In this document: positions 1 to 13,144 of the stretch, one piece after another
Layout of the letters: every line of letters starts with the position of its first letter
Numbering within the stretch: the stretch's first letter is position 1
Source of the DNA: Antedon mediterranea
Taxonomy: Eukaryota; Echinodermata; Crinoidea; Comatulida; Antedonidae
Length of the DNA stretch: 64,000 bases
Direction: 5' to 3'
Assembly: GCF_964355755.1 (NCBI RefSeq)
Contig: NC_092672.1
Coordinates: 20,268,501-20,332,500 of the forward strand
Notes under the pieces: model-generated
The model's input: the letters and a program-made list of their open reading frames with translations, nothing else
Database searches by the model: none
Told to the model about the DNA's origin: nothing
Program-made: the position numbers and the translations under genes

Positions 1-2660
1 TAGTATGTTATCAGGCTTTAAATGAGCTTTAATTTGATGTGAAAATCGTCTTCTATAAATAGGTTTTTCGTAACGAAAGATCAAATTTGGTGACAAAAAA
101 CCAATTTTGAATCACCGTTTATGGAAAAATGTTATGGATTTTGGTATTAAATTATAGCTAAATCTACATTGAAATTGATAAAACATAGATTACATTACGT
201 ATTGTGCATGGTAATTGTGCGAACTACATTTTAAAATGGTGCTGCATGAGGCGTAAATCCCGTTCAAAATTTCGAAGATTGAACCATTATAATCCGGTGA
301 ATATTGTAGTGAGTAAAATATTGTACTGTAAAGTACGCGCTAGTTTGTTGTGACGTTTTCCGTTTAATACATCAATGCACCCTATCAGCGAATGGTACGT
401 TCCATATTTTGAACACGTTGTTTTAGTTTTCCTCGCTCGACTTCGGCCGGCTCGACGCGAGATGTGTGACAGCAGCGATGTCGGAGATTGACATGTCCTA
501 TTCCGTCGTAGAATATCTGGTTTTATACATTAATTTAACAACTTAAAATTGATGTAATGTGCGGAAGATTTATTATGCAAGTATACAATGCAAATGCGTT
601 AGGTTAAAATGTACCGAAGACATTTATTAAGCTAATTTACCAACATTACATTTGACTCTGTATACGGCGGTCGAAAGTCATTAACTGCGACCGAAATACT
701 TTAACGGGAGCGACTACTGATCGCGAGTAAGCCGTGACTTGGCCTAAACTTTAGCTCCGTATTTCAATTTAATAGCGAGCTTTCGTAACGAGACGGTAAA
801 CGTGCAGTACAGCCGGTTTAACCAACCGTTACCGTACTCATTTACTAGGCTCCCGTCATGTCTATTACTGTTTCGTTTTGTTCACGCGACGGGGGAACAT
901 GTGGGCGACGTCATAGTGCGATCAGGTATCATCATCAGTCAATTGCGGTTTGCTGCAGCACGTCGCTGAGAGTGAGGCATACATTGTATTTGTCTTGAGG
1001 TATTGCCTGTTAAAGAATAGCACGGGCTATTCCATTTTACTGTGGGTAATTGCGGTCAAATTTATAATAAATATTGAAAAACTGCAGGTATATACAAACG
1101 ATTTCCTGATTGCTGCCCTCTATATATTTTATTCCGTGGATTTTTAACTGTGTATTCAATAGATACTATTTGCTGTATATTGTAGAAACCTATTGTAAAG
1201 TTTGTTTTCTTTTCTCTCTCGTGTTTTCTTTCACATTTCTACTTTTATAAATTACGGTGTATTTTTGTAGTATGATTTAAGGTTTTATTTCAATTGCCGT
1301 ATACAAGAAATAACACGAGGTCAAAATATGGAGATATAAATTCAAAATGATCAAGGCAATTTTCCATCGACGGTATTAAAAAGAAAATACCCGGCACGGG
1401 TCATACTATACTAGATAATTTTTTTAAAGCATACCATGGCACAGGCGTACATGCATAGGCTATAAAAGTGTTTAAATTTCATATAAATATTATTTTGATG
1501 ATTTGCATCTCTAAGTATGATTATTAAGAAAATCGGTTTTAATTCAATTTAAGTTTCATCTTACTCAATGACAGATTCATCTTTTTAACATGCTCTTTTT
1601 ATTGCTCTAATTTTGTTCCAATATAACAAACCTAAAATTAAACATAAACAAAGTCCCAAGTTAAATATGCAATTTTTGTTATTTTTAAAGCGAGTTTGTT
1701 TTGTTGTACTTATTTTAATACATACAATTAAATACTTAAAAGTATTTAATTGTTGTAATAACAGCCAATTTAACGATGACCACCATACTTACCAACCTGA
1801 GAGATTTAAAATGCGTGATCGGACACAAAGTATTTACAGCCCCCACCCCCTCGTGGCGACTTGCGACGGAAACAAATTTAGTTCACTGGCACTCCTGGCC
1901 GGAAATATTACTCTCGCACGTAAAATTCATGATGAATGGCACCTCTTGTATTCCGGTACGGCGGTAAACGATGCAAATATTATTAGATTGTATATTACTC
2001 TTTTTTTTGTTAATTCAACGTTTTTCATGCTGATTCATGAATTTATTTTATTAAAAAACATTTTTTGGAGGGTAAAAATTGAACTGATCCACCAACCAAT
2101 AGCAAGAAAATTGGGTTTACCTTTTATAAACGCACACAAAATCATGTCATGTGTAATTGTGATCATGACAAACGTGAAGTGGTTATAGGCCCATCCTCGT
2201 CACGGCGAGCGACCACGGACACAGTAATTGTAACTTTCCCTGATATTACGTATTTTATTGATGTGTCATGATGTAATAATATAAATAGGCCTACTCGTGT
2301 AATGTTCTATACTTTTAAAATATACCAATTAATTTGAATGCATTTTCCTCTCAAATTGTGTTAAAAAATGATAACGCATCGTATAGGCCTACTTAGGTTT
2401 AAACGCGTGTTTCATTAAAATTACTTGAAATGCGGGACCGTCCCGAACGATGCGAGACGGTTGGTAACTATGGACCACATAAATAATTTTAAGTAGCCCT
2501 ACCATTTGTTTGTTGGAATTAATGGTATCGATTAATTACACAACTATTGCATATTATGTAATACAAACAATACGCATACATACATAGCGGATTAATACAA
2601 TTTACAGCTTGCCCAGTTTGTTTAAATGGACCCGAACTCATGGTGGTTACAAAATGGGGA
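1..2660. other. Low-copy DNA without a recognised gene
   Basis: No reading frame here resembles a family I know. The longest open stretch (1613-2188, + strand) begins at a non-ATG codon and is hydrophobic and low-complexity at both ends. Nested in it at 1776-1967 is a 63-codon ATG frame over a locally GC-richer stretch (about 1840-1960). On the opposite strand a consensus-like splice donor (GGTAAGTATG, complement of about 1786-1795) lies beside it. These could be traces of an exon, but nothing fixes strand or frame. The stretch 400-950 is relatively GC- and CpG-rich, as promoters or old elements can be. Confidence 0.4.
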
Positions 2661-3735
2661 TTTGAATTGAATGTTATTTAACTAAAAAAAACACGCTCTC
2701 AGGAAAAAATCACAGAAATTGCATAACTGTACCTTTAAATTTATTTTTATTGAATGAATTTATTAGTGTTCATCACATAGAACTAAAGTAAAGTCAAACA
2801 AGATAAAATCAAGTCTATTTAAGCAATTGAATGCTGTACCTTTACATTTATTTTTATTGAATGAAATTATTAGTGTTCATCACATGGAACTAAAGTAAAC
2901 TCAAACAAGAAAAAATCAGGTCTATTTAAGCAATTGAATGCTGTTTAATTAAATAAACACGCTCTCAAGGAAAATCACAGAAATTACGTAACTGTACCCT
3001 TAAATTTAATTTTATTGAATGAAATTATTAGTGTTCATCACATGGAACTAAAGTAAACTTAAACAAGAAAAAATCAGGTCTATTTTAGCAATTGAATGCT
3101 GTTTAATTAAAAAACACGCTCTCAAGAAAAATCACAGAAACTACGTAACTGTACCTTTAAATTTATTTTTATTGAATTAAATTATTAGTGTTTATCACAT
3201 AGAACTAAAGTAAACTCAAACAAGAAAAAACCAGGTCTATTTCAGCAATTGAATGCTGTTTTATTAAAACACACGCTCTCAAGAAAAATCACATAAATTA
3301 CGTAACTGTACCTTTAAATTTATTTTTATTGAATTAAATTATTAGCTTTCATCACATAGAACTAAAGTAAACTCAAAAAAGAAAAAATCAGGTCTATTTA
3401 AGCAATTGAATGCTGTTTAATTAAAAAACACGCTCTCAAGAAAAATCACATAAATTACGTAACTGTACCTTTAAATTTATTTTTATTGAATTAAATTATT
3501 AGTGTTCATCACATAGAACTAAAGTAAACTCAAAAAAGAAAAAACCAGGTCTATTTAAGGAATTGAATGTGGTTTAATTAAAAAACACGCTCTCAAGAAA
3601 AATCACATAAATTACGTAACTGTACCTTTAAATTTTATTTGATTGAATGAAATTATTAGTGTTCATCACATAGAACTAAAGTAAACTCAAAAAAGAAAAA
3701 AACAGGTCTATTTAAGCAATTGAATGTGGTTTAAT
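2660..3735. repeat. 157-bp satellite, left block
   Basis: Tandem AT-rich repeat. The landmark CGCTCTCA recurs at about 2694, 2960, 3117, 3274, 3431 and 3588, so the spacing is 157 bp after the first interval. The 2694-2960 interval is 266 bp and holds one full unit plus a truncated one (restart near 2828). Each unit also carries CGTAACTGTACC and TTAGTGTTCATCACAT. Units here differ from one another more than those in the right block. The block is cut at about 3735 by a retroposon. Confidence 0.93.
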
Positions 3736-4733
3736 AGTATGTTAAACTAAACGGTATTTTATCTGATAAAAGAACTGTTAGCATTGGCACGCCACAAGGG
3801 TCTGTTATCTCCCCAATGTTGTTTTCACTGTTCACCAGCAGTTTCAGAGCCAATTCAAATGAATGTTGTATAGTAAAATATGCAGATGACACAGTCATCA
3901 CTGGATACATTACTGGCAATGATGAAACAAGCTATAGACAACTAGGATGTGATTTTTATCACTGGTGCTGCAATAACAACCTGAAACTAAACATAAAGAA
4001 AACAAAAGAAATGCAAATTGATTTTAGGAAAATTAAAGAACCCTTAGAACCTCTGATTATAAATGAAAATGAGATTGAAGTAGTAAATGAGTACAAATAT
4101 CTGGGTTGTATAATTGACAATAAGCTAAGTTGGATAAATAATGTAAATAAAGCCACATGCAAAGCCAACCAAAGGATGTTTATTTTAAGAAAAATGAAGT
4201 ACCTACAAATTGACAAAACTATACTTAAATTGTTTTATAACTCTGTAATTCTCAGTGTAATACTTTTTTGTAATGTTTGTTTTTATGGTAATACAATGCA
4301 AAAAGATAAAATTAAACTTAATCGAATAGGAAATAGAGCAATTAGACTAGTAGGAGAGCACTTACCTGATGTTGAATCCTTGTATAAAGAAAATGTGTTA
4401 AAAAAGTAAAAAGTATCATTGATGATGAAACACATCCTCTTCACAAACAATTTGCTCTCATGAATTCTGGCATAAGACTACGTGCACTTAATACCAAAAC
4501 AAAACGGTTTAGGTGCTCGTTTGTACCTAATGCTATACACTTATATAACTCCATAGTACAAAGGTAAAATGTAACCGATAATTTTTATCTAATTTTAACA
4601 ATTTTTAGCCTCTTAACTTTTTGTGTGTGTTTTTGTAAATTGTATTTTATATTTTTGTATTTTGCCAGTTTTCAAATCACATTTCTGTTTTTTAAATGGA
4701 CAATAAAGTATATATGACTATGACTATGACTAT
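3736..4733 (+). mobile_element. 5'-truncated non-LTR retrotransposon (CR1/Rex1-like)
   Basis: The insert begins abruptly inside reverse-transcriptase coding sequence and ends in a short 3' microsatellite of TGACTA units (about 4712-4733), with an AATAAA at about 4702. It interrupts the 157-bp satellite. Flanks TTTAAT on the left and AATTAAAAAAC on the right share only about four bases (TAAT), so any target duplication is very short or is microhomology. Severe 5' truncation and a simple-repeat tail instead of a long poly-A are typical of CR1/L2/Rex1-type elements. Confidence 0.85.
3738..4567 (+). pseudogene. Reverse transcriptase C-terminal fragment, frameshifted
   Basis: Encodes the late part of a non-LTR reverse transcriptase. 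The frame is open from 3738 and shows the GTPQGSVISP motif at about 3786-3815, then the catalytic YADDT motif near 3882. The thumb region follows with KTKEMQIDFR and YKYLGCIIDNKLSW. The main frame stops at 4407-4409. The conserved tail (SIIDDETHPLHKQF, RFRCSFVPNAIHLYN) continues in another frame to a stop at 4565-4567, so one base appears to have been lost in the A run near 4396-4404. There is no endonuclease domain and no start codon of its own, so it is dead. The thumb and tail pattern resembles Rex1/Babar or CR1 elements; the clade call is moderate. Confidence 0.85.
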
Positions 4734-6210
4734 AATTAAAAAACACGCTCTCAAGAAAAATCACATAAATTACGTAACTGTACCTTTAAATTTTATTTGA
4801 TTGAATGAAATTATTAGTGTTCATCACATGGAACTAAAGTAAACTCAAACAAGAAAAAATCAGGTTTATTTAAGCAATTGAATGCTGTTTAATTAAATAA
4901 ACACGCTCTCAAGAAAATCACATAAATTACGTAACTGTACCTTTAAATTTATTTTTATTGAATTAAATTATTAGTGTTCATCACATAGAACTAAAGTAAA
5001 CTCAAACAAGAAAAAACCAGGTCTATTTAAGCAATCGAATGCTGTTTAATTAAAAAACACGCTCTCAAGAAAAATCACATAAATTACGTAACTGTACCTT
5101 TAAATTTATTTTTATTGAATTAAATTATTAGTGTTCATCACATAGAACTAAAGTAAACTCAAACAAGAAAAAACCAGGTCTATTTAAGCAATTGAATGCT
5201 GTTTAATTAAAAAACACGCTCTCAAGAAAAATCACATAAATTACGTAACTGTACCTTTAAATTTATTTTTATTGAATTAAATTATTAGTGTTCATCACAT
5301 AGAACTAAAGTAAACTCAAACAAGAAAAAACCAGGTCTATTTAAGCAATCGAATGCTGTTTAATTAAAAAACACGCTCTCAAGAAAAATCACATAAATTA
5401 CGTAACTGTACCTTTAAATTTATTTTTATTGAATTAAATTATTAGTGTTCATCACTTAGAACTAAAGTAAACTCAAACAAGAAAAAACCAGGTCTATTTA
5501 AGCAATTGAATGCTGTTTAATTAAAAAACACGCTCTCAAGAAAAATCACATAAATTACGTAACTGTACCTTTAAATTTATTTTTATTGAATTAAATTATT
5601 AGTGTTCATCACATAGAACTAAAGTAAACTCAAACAAGAAAAAACCAGGTCTATTTAAGCAATTGAATGCTGTTTAATTAAAAAACACGCTCTCAAGAAA
5701 AATCACATAAATTACATAACTGTACCTTTAAATTTATTTTTATTGAATTAAATTATTAGTGTTCATCACATAGAACTAAAGTAAACTCAAAAAAGAAAAA
5801 ATCAGGTCTATTTAAGCAATTGAATGCTGTTTAATTAAATAAACACGCTCTCAAGGAAAATCACAGAAATTACGTAACTGTCCCTTTAAATTTATTTTTA
5901 TTGAATTAAATTATTAGTGTTCATCACATAGAACTAAAGTAAACTCAAAAAAGAAAAAACCAGGTCTATTTTAGCAATTGAATGCTGTTTAATTAAAAAA
6001 CACGCTCTCAAGAAAAATCACAGAAACTACGTAACTGTACCTTTAAATTTATTTTTATTGAATTAAATTATTAGTGTTCATCACATAGAACTAAAGTAAA
6101 CTCAAACAAGAAAAAACCAGGTCTATTTAAGCAATTGAATGCTGTTTAATTAAAAAACACGCTCTCAAGAAAAATCACATAAATTACGTAACTGTACCTT
6201 TAAATTTATT
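4734..6210. repeat. 157-bp satellite, right block
   Basis: Continuation of the satellite after the retroposon, with the CGCTCTCA landmark at about 4746, 4904, 5060, 5217, 5374, 5531, 5688, 5845, 6001 and 6158. Units between about 5060 and 5700 are almost identical, so this is the most recently homogenised core. The last unit breaks inside AAATTTATT at 6210, where the first HINE hairpin begins. The satellite does not resume further right in the window. Confidence 0.93.
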
Positions 6211-6252
6211 GGTTATCCGCACTTGGCGGATAACCCCTTGTTATTGTCAGGA

Positions 6253-6283
<31 letters not shown>

Positions 6284-6315
6284 GGTTATCCGCAACTAGT
6301 AAGTTGCGGATAATT
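6211..6315 (+). mobile_element. Two stacked HINE 5' hairpin pieces
   Basis: 6211-6283 is a 5' end of the ACTTG-loop class (class c) running into a T-run of about 27. 6284-6315 is only the hairpin of the CAACTAG-loop class (class b), stopping inside its right arm at GGATAATT. Each looks like the left part of an element opened by the next insertion. No matching right part of the second piece is visible. Confidence 0.7.
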
Positions 6316-7535
6316 GGTTATCCGCAACTAGTAAGTTGCGGATAACCCTTGTTATTGTCACGTTTCTTTTTCTTCATCTTTATTCTTCTTTCTTTCCCGG
6401 ATTTTTGTTGCAGCTATATCTCAAATGTTTGTAGACATAACTTTGTATAACTTTGTCATAAGATTGACCTGTAGCTGTAGATGTGCAGGAAACTTTGTTA
6501 TATGACGTTAGAGTCGCGTAGCGTAAGTAACGCGCGATTTTACGAATTTCAATGATTGGTCATAGATTATAAACCAAAAGTCATTTTGTATTGACACTTG
6601 GTGAAAATTTAAGTCATATCAAGGCAAACTTTCTATGGATTAAAAATGGCATGTTTCACAAGAAGTTACGCGCGCACGCGCATTTAAAATTTCAAAATGC
6701 GCAAAATTAATTTTTAATCAACTTTCTACGCTGATCATGACATTTTGAGCATGTCAAAAATTCCCGCGCGCGCGAACAAATTTACGCGTATGGTGCGCAC
6801 GGAGCATGAAAATCATGTTTTTTTCTCTTGAATTATGATTTTCCAACCTTTCCTAGTCATTTTAAAAAAGATTGACATCATTTGAAATTAAAATGACGTC
6901 ATACGAACACGTTGATTTATACCATTTGCGCGCGTTTTAGTTGAAAAAGTTATAAATATTGTCAAAATAATGCCAATTTTGAATCTATTATAGCTCCTCA
7001 GGATCATCCACGACCCCCAATTTTTTAAATTTTATATGTAAGTAGATATGTTGTAGATATGAATTCATGCAGAATCTTGACCCCTAGGATGTTATAACGT
7101 CATCGTATGGCCACACGAATGTAAAATATAGGGTTTTTTACTCTTTCGTTATTGCTCATCACATTAAATAGAGCGCATCTCACTTTTACGTGCCCAAAAT
7201 CCTTCAAATTTGTTTTAATGTAATTATTTAGATAATTATCTTCCAAAATTGTTATCTTTATGTCAATTTGATGACGTCATCGTGTTAATAATTGGATTTA
7301 AAAGATGGGTCTCGTAATTTTGTCTATGCTACACTGTATATAACATATACAGTTTATTCTGTAAAATACTGTAGTATGATATATGCTACATAATAGGTAC
7401 AATTCAGCACTGTAAACATATTTATTTCATGTCATAGGATGGCATAATAATTGTCGAGGTTCATATGGTAAAGTATGTGCATGTTGCATTTGCGCGGATA
7501 ACCCGAACTCGTCAAAGTGACGAGTTCAAATCTAG
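6316..7535 (+). mobile_element. HINE H1, complete, class b
   Basis: Complete 1220-bp element. The 5' hairpin has a CTAG-centred loop. The 3' end is GCGGATAACC, then CG, then the AACTCGTCA / TGACGAGTT hairpin with an AAG loop, then CTAG at 7532-7535. It has the same length as H12 (25443-26662), and I saw no difference over the stretches compared, so both are very young. It lacks the second body module (CTGTTATAGCTCGTCAG) seen in the longer elements. Confidence 0.85.
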
Positions 7536-7537
7536 TT

Positions 7538-7606
7538 GGTTATCCGCAACTAGTAAGTTGCGGATAACCCTTGTTATTGTCACGTTTCTTTTTCTTCATC
7601 TTTATT
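7538..7606 (+). mobile_element. HINE H6, left part (split element)
   Basis: Class b 5' end that stops at CATCTTTATT. The sequence missing after this point in the intact sister H1 is CTTCTTTCTTTCCCGG, and it resumes at 17782 directly after another element's CTAG. Joining 7538-7606 to 17782-18943 reproduces the H1 layout without added or lost sequence apart from the T at the junction. Confidence 0.8.
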
Positions 7607-7678
7607 AGTTATCCGCTTAGTAGCGGATAACTCCTTGTAATCGTCCTGGATCTTTTTTTTTTTGTTCTTTATATTATT
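7607..7678 (+). mobile_element. HINE H5, left part (split element)
   Basis: Class a 5' end (AGTTATCCGC, TTAGTA loop, GCGGATAACT) followed by a T-run and TTCTTTATATTATT. The right part of an AG-class element that lacks its own hairpin follows at 16361-17781, so 7607-7678 plus 16361-17781 form one element opened by H2-H3-H4. Confidence 0.7.
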
Positions 7679-9154
7679 AGTTATCCGCTTAGTAGCGGAT
7701 AACTCCTTGTAATCGTCCTGTTACTTTTTTTTTTTTTTTTCTTTTTTCTTTCTCCCTCATTTTTGTGTCTCACGTATCTCAAAAACTTGTAAACATAACA
7801 TTTCATAACTTTGTCAACATATGGGCATTTACGTGAAGTTGTGCACCTCCTATTTTTGAATGACGTCAGAGTTGCGCAACGTGACTTACGTGCGATTTTA
7901 TGATTTTTTATGATTGATCATAGACTAAAAACCAAGCATAAATTTGTTTTGACACTTTGTGAAAATTTAAGTCATATCAAGGGCAAACTTTTTGTGGATT
8001 AAAAATGGCATGTTTTACAAGACGTTACACGCGCACGCGCATTTCTCCTCTATTTTTGTGTCTCGCGTATCTCAAAAACGTGTAAACATAACATTTCATA
8101 ACTTTGTCAACATATGGGCATTCACGTGAAGTTGTGCACCTCCTATTGTGAATGACGTCAGAAATGCGTAACGTGACTTAAGCGCGATTTTATGAATTTC
8201 GCGTATTTAACATAGATTTAAAACCATATAACAATTTAAATTGAAACTAAGCAAAAGTTTAATTTATATCATGCGCTAACTTTCTGTGGAAAAAAAATTG
8301 CGTGTTTTACACAAAGTTACGTGCGCACACGCATTTAAAATTCAAAATGCGAAAAATTAATTTTTAATCAACTTTCTACGCTGATCATGACATTTTGAGC
8401 ATGTCAAAATTTCCCACGTGCGCGAACAATTTTATGTGCGTAGTGCGCACGTAGCGCTAAAAGTATTTTTTTTTATTGAATTATGTTTTTCCAGCCTTTT
8501 ATAGTAATTTTACCAATTTTAAAACAATTTCGCTATACAATTACGTCATACGGGCACGTTGAATTGGATACTTTACGTGCGTTTTTGATGAAAAAGTTCA
8601 AAAATTTGTCAAAATTATGCCTTTTTTTAAACAGTCATAGATTCTAAACAACGAGGTGAACTTTTTTTTACTTACATATTCTGGAAGGTGATGAGTTTTA
8701 GATATCGGATCATTAATCAATATGGTTAACCGGACATTGTGACGTCATCGTATGGCCACACGAATGTAAAATATATGGTTTTTGTCTCTTTCGTTATTGC
8801 TCCTCACATTAAATGGAGCGCATCACCGTTATCTGTATTCCTTTTTCTCCGAGATTTTAATATTGTCTAGGTCAATCAACTATCTTATGCATGTGTTAAA
8901 AATATTTAATTTTTATGACATCATCATGCCTAAAAATTTAAATTAGGTGTATTCAGATTATACTGTGTACTTTAAAATGTATATACTATATGACACAAAA
9001 TAGACAGAATTTAGCACTAACAACATATCATATTCTTCAGTTCAGGTCATAATGCCATAATCTTTTTCTGTGTGCAACATTCCAACGTATGACGTGTACG
9101 TGGCGTTTGTCGAGCGGATAACTAACTCGTCAAAGTGACGAGTTTCATGTCTAG
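7679..9154 (+). mobile_element. HINE H2, complete, class a (short form)
   Basis: 1476 bp, AG-type hairpin at 7679 and AG-type 3' end (GCGGATAACT, hairpin, TTTCATGTCTAG). The first body segment, from TTTTTGTGTCTCACGTATC to the ACGCGCACGCGCATTTC block, is duplicated in tandem (about 7750-8043, then restarting near 8050). The second body module is missing. Confidence 0.85.
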
Positions 9155-9161
9155 TATTATT

Positions 9162-9203
9162 AGTTATCCGCTTAGTAGCGGATAACTCCTTGTAATCGTC
9201 CTG

Positions 9204-9239
<36 letters not shown>

Positions 9240-11024
9240 CTTATTTCTTTCTCCCTCATTTTTGTGCCTCACGTATCTCAAAAACTTGTAAACATAACAT
9301 TTCATAACTTTGTCAACATATGGGCATTTACGTGAAGTTGTGCACCTCCTATTTTTGAATGACGTCAGAGTAGCGCAACGTGACTTACGTGCGATTTTAT
9401 GATTTTTTATGATTGATCATAGACTAAAAACCAAGCATAAATTTCTTTTGACACTTTGTGAAAATTTAAGTCATATCAAGGGCAAACTTTTTGTGGATTA
9501 AAAATGCCATGTTTTACAAGACGTTACGCGCGCACGCGCATTTCTCCTCTATTTTTGTATCTCGCGTATCTCAAAAACGTGTAAACATAACATTTCATAA
9601 CTTTGTCAACATATGGGCATTCACGTGAAGTTGTGCACCTCCTATTGTGAATGACGTCAGAAATGCGCAACGTGACTTACGCACGATTTTATGAATTTCG
9701 CGTATTTAACATAGATTTAAAACCATATAACAATTTCAATTGAAACTTAGCAAAACTTTAATTTATATCATACGCTAACTTTTTGTGGAAAAAAATTTCG
9801 TGTTTTACACAAAGTTACGCGCGCACGCGCATTTAAAATTTAAAATGCGCAAAATTAATTTTTAATCAACTTTCTACGCTGATCACGACATTTTGACCAT
9901 GTCAAAATTTCCCACGCGCGCGAACAATTTTATGCGCGTGGTGCGCACGTAGCGCTAAAAGTATTTTTTTTTTATTGAATTATGTTTTTCCAGCCTTTTA
10001 TAGTAATTTTACAAATTTTAAAACAATTTCGACTTACAATTACGTCATACGGGCACGTTGAATTGGATACTTTACGTGCGTTTTTGATGAAAAAGTTCAA
10101 AAATTTGTCAAAATTATGCCTTTTTTTAAACAGTCATAGATTCTAAACAACGAGGTGAACTTTTTTTTAATTACATATTCTGGAAGTTGATGAGTTGTAT
10201 AAATCGGATCATGAATCAATATGGCTAACCGGACATTGTGACGTCATTGTATGGCCACACGAATGTAAAATATAGGATTTTTGTCTCTTTCGTTATTGCT
10301 CATCATATTCAATGGAGCGCATCACGCCTATCTGTATTCCTTTTTCTCTGAGATTTTAATATTGTCTAGGTCAATCAACTATCTTACGCATGAGTTAAAA
10401 ATATTTTAATTTTTATGACGTCACCATGCCTAAAAATTTTAATTAACAGCGTCATTAATTTCATCTTTACAGTAAATTTTAATCTGTTATAGCTCGTAAG
10501 AATAAAATGTGATAATCACGATTAAAACGTTTTCAGGAAGCTATGGGATTGTAGATACGAAATCATGTGAACTTTTTGCCAATCAGATGTTGTGACGTCA
10601 TCATATGGCCAGTTAAATAAACAAAGTCATATTTTCATCTTTTGCGCCATAGTTCATTACATTTAAAAAAGCGCGCATTAATATTTCACGTATTCAAATT
10701 TCTTCTAAACGTTAATATGTTGTTGCTGAGATAATTTTCTTCCGAAATTACTACTGTACCTTCGCGTTTCCTTTTGAAAATTAAAATAAAATACGGGTCC
10801 CGTAATTTCACCTATTTTACACTGTTTGTGACATGTATACAGATTATACTGTGTATACTATATGACAGAAAATATACAGCATTCAGCACTAACAACATAT
10901 CATATTCTTCAGTTCAGGTCATAATGACATAATCTTTTTCGGTGTGCAATATTCCAACGTGACGTGCACGTGGCGTTTGTCGTGCGGATAACTAACTCGT
11001 CAAAGTGACGAGTTTCATGTCTAG
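9162..11024 (+). mobile_element. HINE H3, complete, class a (long form)
   Basis: 1863 bp with matching AG-type ends. It carries the same internal duplication as H2 (restart near 9547) plus the second module from about 10440 (TCTGTTATAGCTCG, then GTGACGTCATCATATGGCC near 10592). CTAG lies at 11021-11024, and two bases later the next element begins. Confidence 0.87.
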
Positions 11025-12973
11025 TTAGTTATCCGCTTAGTAGCGGATAACTCCTTGTAACTGTATGAAATCATCTTTTTCTGTATTATTCTTTCTTTCT
11101 GTCAATTTTGTGTCTCGCGTATCTCAAAAACTTGTAAACAAAACATTTTATAACTTTGTCAACATGTGGGCATTCACGTGAAATTGTGCACCTCCTATTG
11201 TGAATGACGTCAGAATTGCGCAACGTGATTTACGCGCGTTTTAACGAATTTCGCGTATTTAACATTGATCGAAAACCATATAGCAATTTAAATTGAAACT
11301 TAACAAAAGTTTAATTTATATCTCGCGCTAACTGACTGTGGAAAAAAAATGGCATGTTTCACACGAAGTTACGCGCGCACGGGCGTTTAAAATTTCAAAA
11401 TGCGAAAAATCAATTTCTAATCAACTTTCTACGCGTTTCATGTCATTTTGAGCAAGTCAAAAAATCCCACGCGCGTGCATATTTTTACTCGCACGGTGCG
11501 CACGTAGCGTTGAAAATAAATTTTTTTCGCGTGATTCATGTTTTTCCAGCCTTTTCTAGTAATTTTACCAACTTTTGAACAATTTTGACCTAAAATTACG
11601 TCATACGGGCACATCCAATTGGATAATTTACGTGCGTTTTTGATGGAAAAGTTCAAAAATTTGTCCAAATTCGTCAAAATTATGCCTTTTTTTAAACATT
11701 CATAGATTCTAAACTACGAGGTGAACTTTTTAAAAATTATATATTCTGGAAGTTGATGAGTTGTAGATATGGAATCATGCATTAATATGGCTAATCGGAC
11801 ATTATAAGGTCATCGTATGGCCACGCGAATATAAAATATAGGATTTAATTTAATAGAGCGCATCTCCACTTATCCGTTTTTTATTTTCACCCCGATTTTG
11901 ATATTGTCTTGGTGAACGAACTATCTTTCGCATGAGTTAAAAATATTTTAATTTTGATGACGTCATCATGTCGAAAATTGTAAATAACGTGGGTGACTTA
12001 TTTTCATCTTTACAGTAAATTTCAATCTGTTATAGCTCACAGCTGTTTCAACTAGTGTTAAGATATCAGAAAAAGTCAAGCGCCCTCAGTGTTAGCAGAC
12101 GAGGCTCCCCCGAGTCGCGCGGACATATAATTTTTGTTTACAAACCATTATTTCGCGAACGCCAAATTAAATTTCGCTATCGTGAGTTTTTATGTAGTAA
12201 AAACATTTTATACAAAACTAAACGATTAAAAGTGTATGTTCAATTAAAAAATAAATATTTGATTGTTTCTTTACTATAAATTAATAAATAAACGACGATA
12301 TTGTCCATTTTACTGAAATACTCTCCCGCACATAAACCAGGAAGTTGAGATAAACTGTGTAATGAAATAGTAAACAATCGTAAGTAGAAAATATCATTGT
12401 ATTCTTTACTTTTTTTGTGGATATAATTCATTTTTTTAGAAAAAGAACGAATTAGAATATAGTCCATCATTATTATATAAACAAAATAATACTAGTTTTG
12501 TTAATATAGCCTGGTTCAGTTTTTAGTAAAACTCGCATATTTTGCAACCCTTTTATACATTGTTATTGTTATCGGCGAGAAAACGGTTTGGCGATAGGCT
12601 TAGAAAGTGCGTTGACGCCCGCGATGACCGTGACAGTAATGTGGGCCTAGAATGAAGCTAGGCCGAAACATAGAAAATTCATAATAGTTAAACCTTTAAT
12701 TACCATAATCCTAAATGTAATCATTATAACTGTTACCAAATAATTAATGGCATGTGTTTATAATAATAATTATTGCTTTCCTGGTGCATTTTTAGGCTAG
12801 CTGGTGGGACTGAGTGACAGTCACAGCCTAGGCTAGGCCTTAATATTAATACATTTTTACAGCATAATAATGGTTTAATATTTTGGCTATTAGCTCTCTT
12901 GTTTGGATTTGTTTGGATACAAAACTGTTTGGACACAAAACTGTACTGTAGATTTAAAAATTGATTTATTTTT

Positions 12974-13144
12974 AAAGGAAAGTACAGTTGCATCTATTGT
13001 TTTTGTAATCAAGATGACATCAGAACCAACAATGTTCCTCAAGCCTGTAGATATCTCAAGGCCTACAAGTCTTTTGTAGACCATGGCAGTGAACAAAAAG
13101 AAGCAAAACAATATCGCACAGCGTTGTTAGACCATACCTGGTAG
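12974..13144 (+). pseudogene. Coding-like fragment with Cys pairs, in TIR transposon
   Basis: Open for 56 codons to a stop at 13142-13144. The composition is protein-like: it has cysteines spaced as SCIYCFCNQDD, followed by a charged helical stretch (ACRYLKAYKSFVDHGSE). No ATG opens it. The spacing is reminiscent of a small zinc-binding segment before a helical region of the kind found in transposon proteins, but I cannot name the family. It may be an exon or a decayed transposase piece. Confidence 0.4.

Noticed and set aside
1613-2188. 191-codon open frame near the left end
   Set aside because: It has no ATG at its start, is low-complexity at both ends and overlaps a second frame over the only GC-richer part. 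There is not enough to call a gene.
2660-6210. Regular repeats as a possible CRISPR array
   Set aside because: The 157-bp units are contiguous with no unique spacers, and the context is eukaryotic; this is a satellite.
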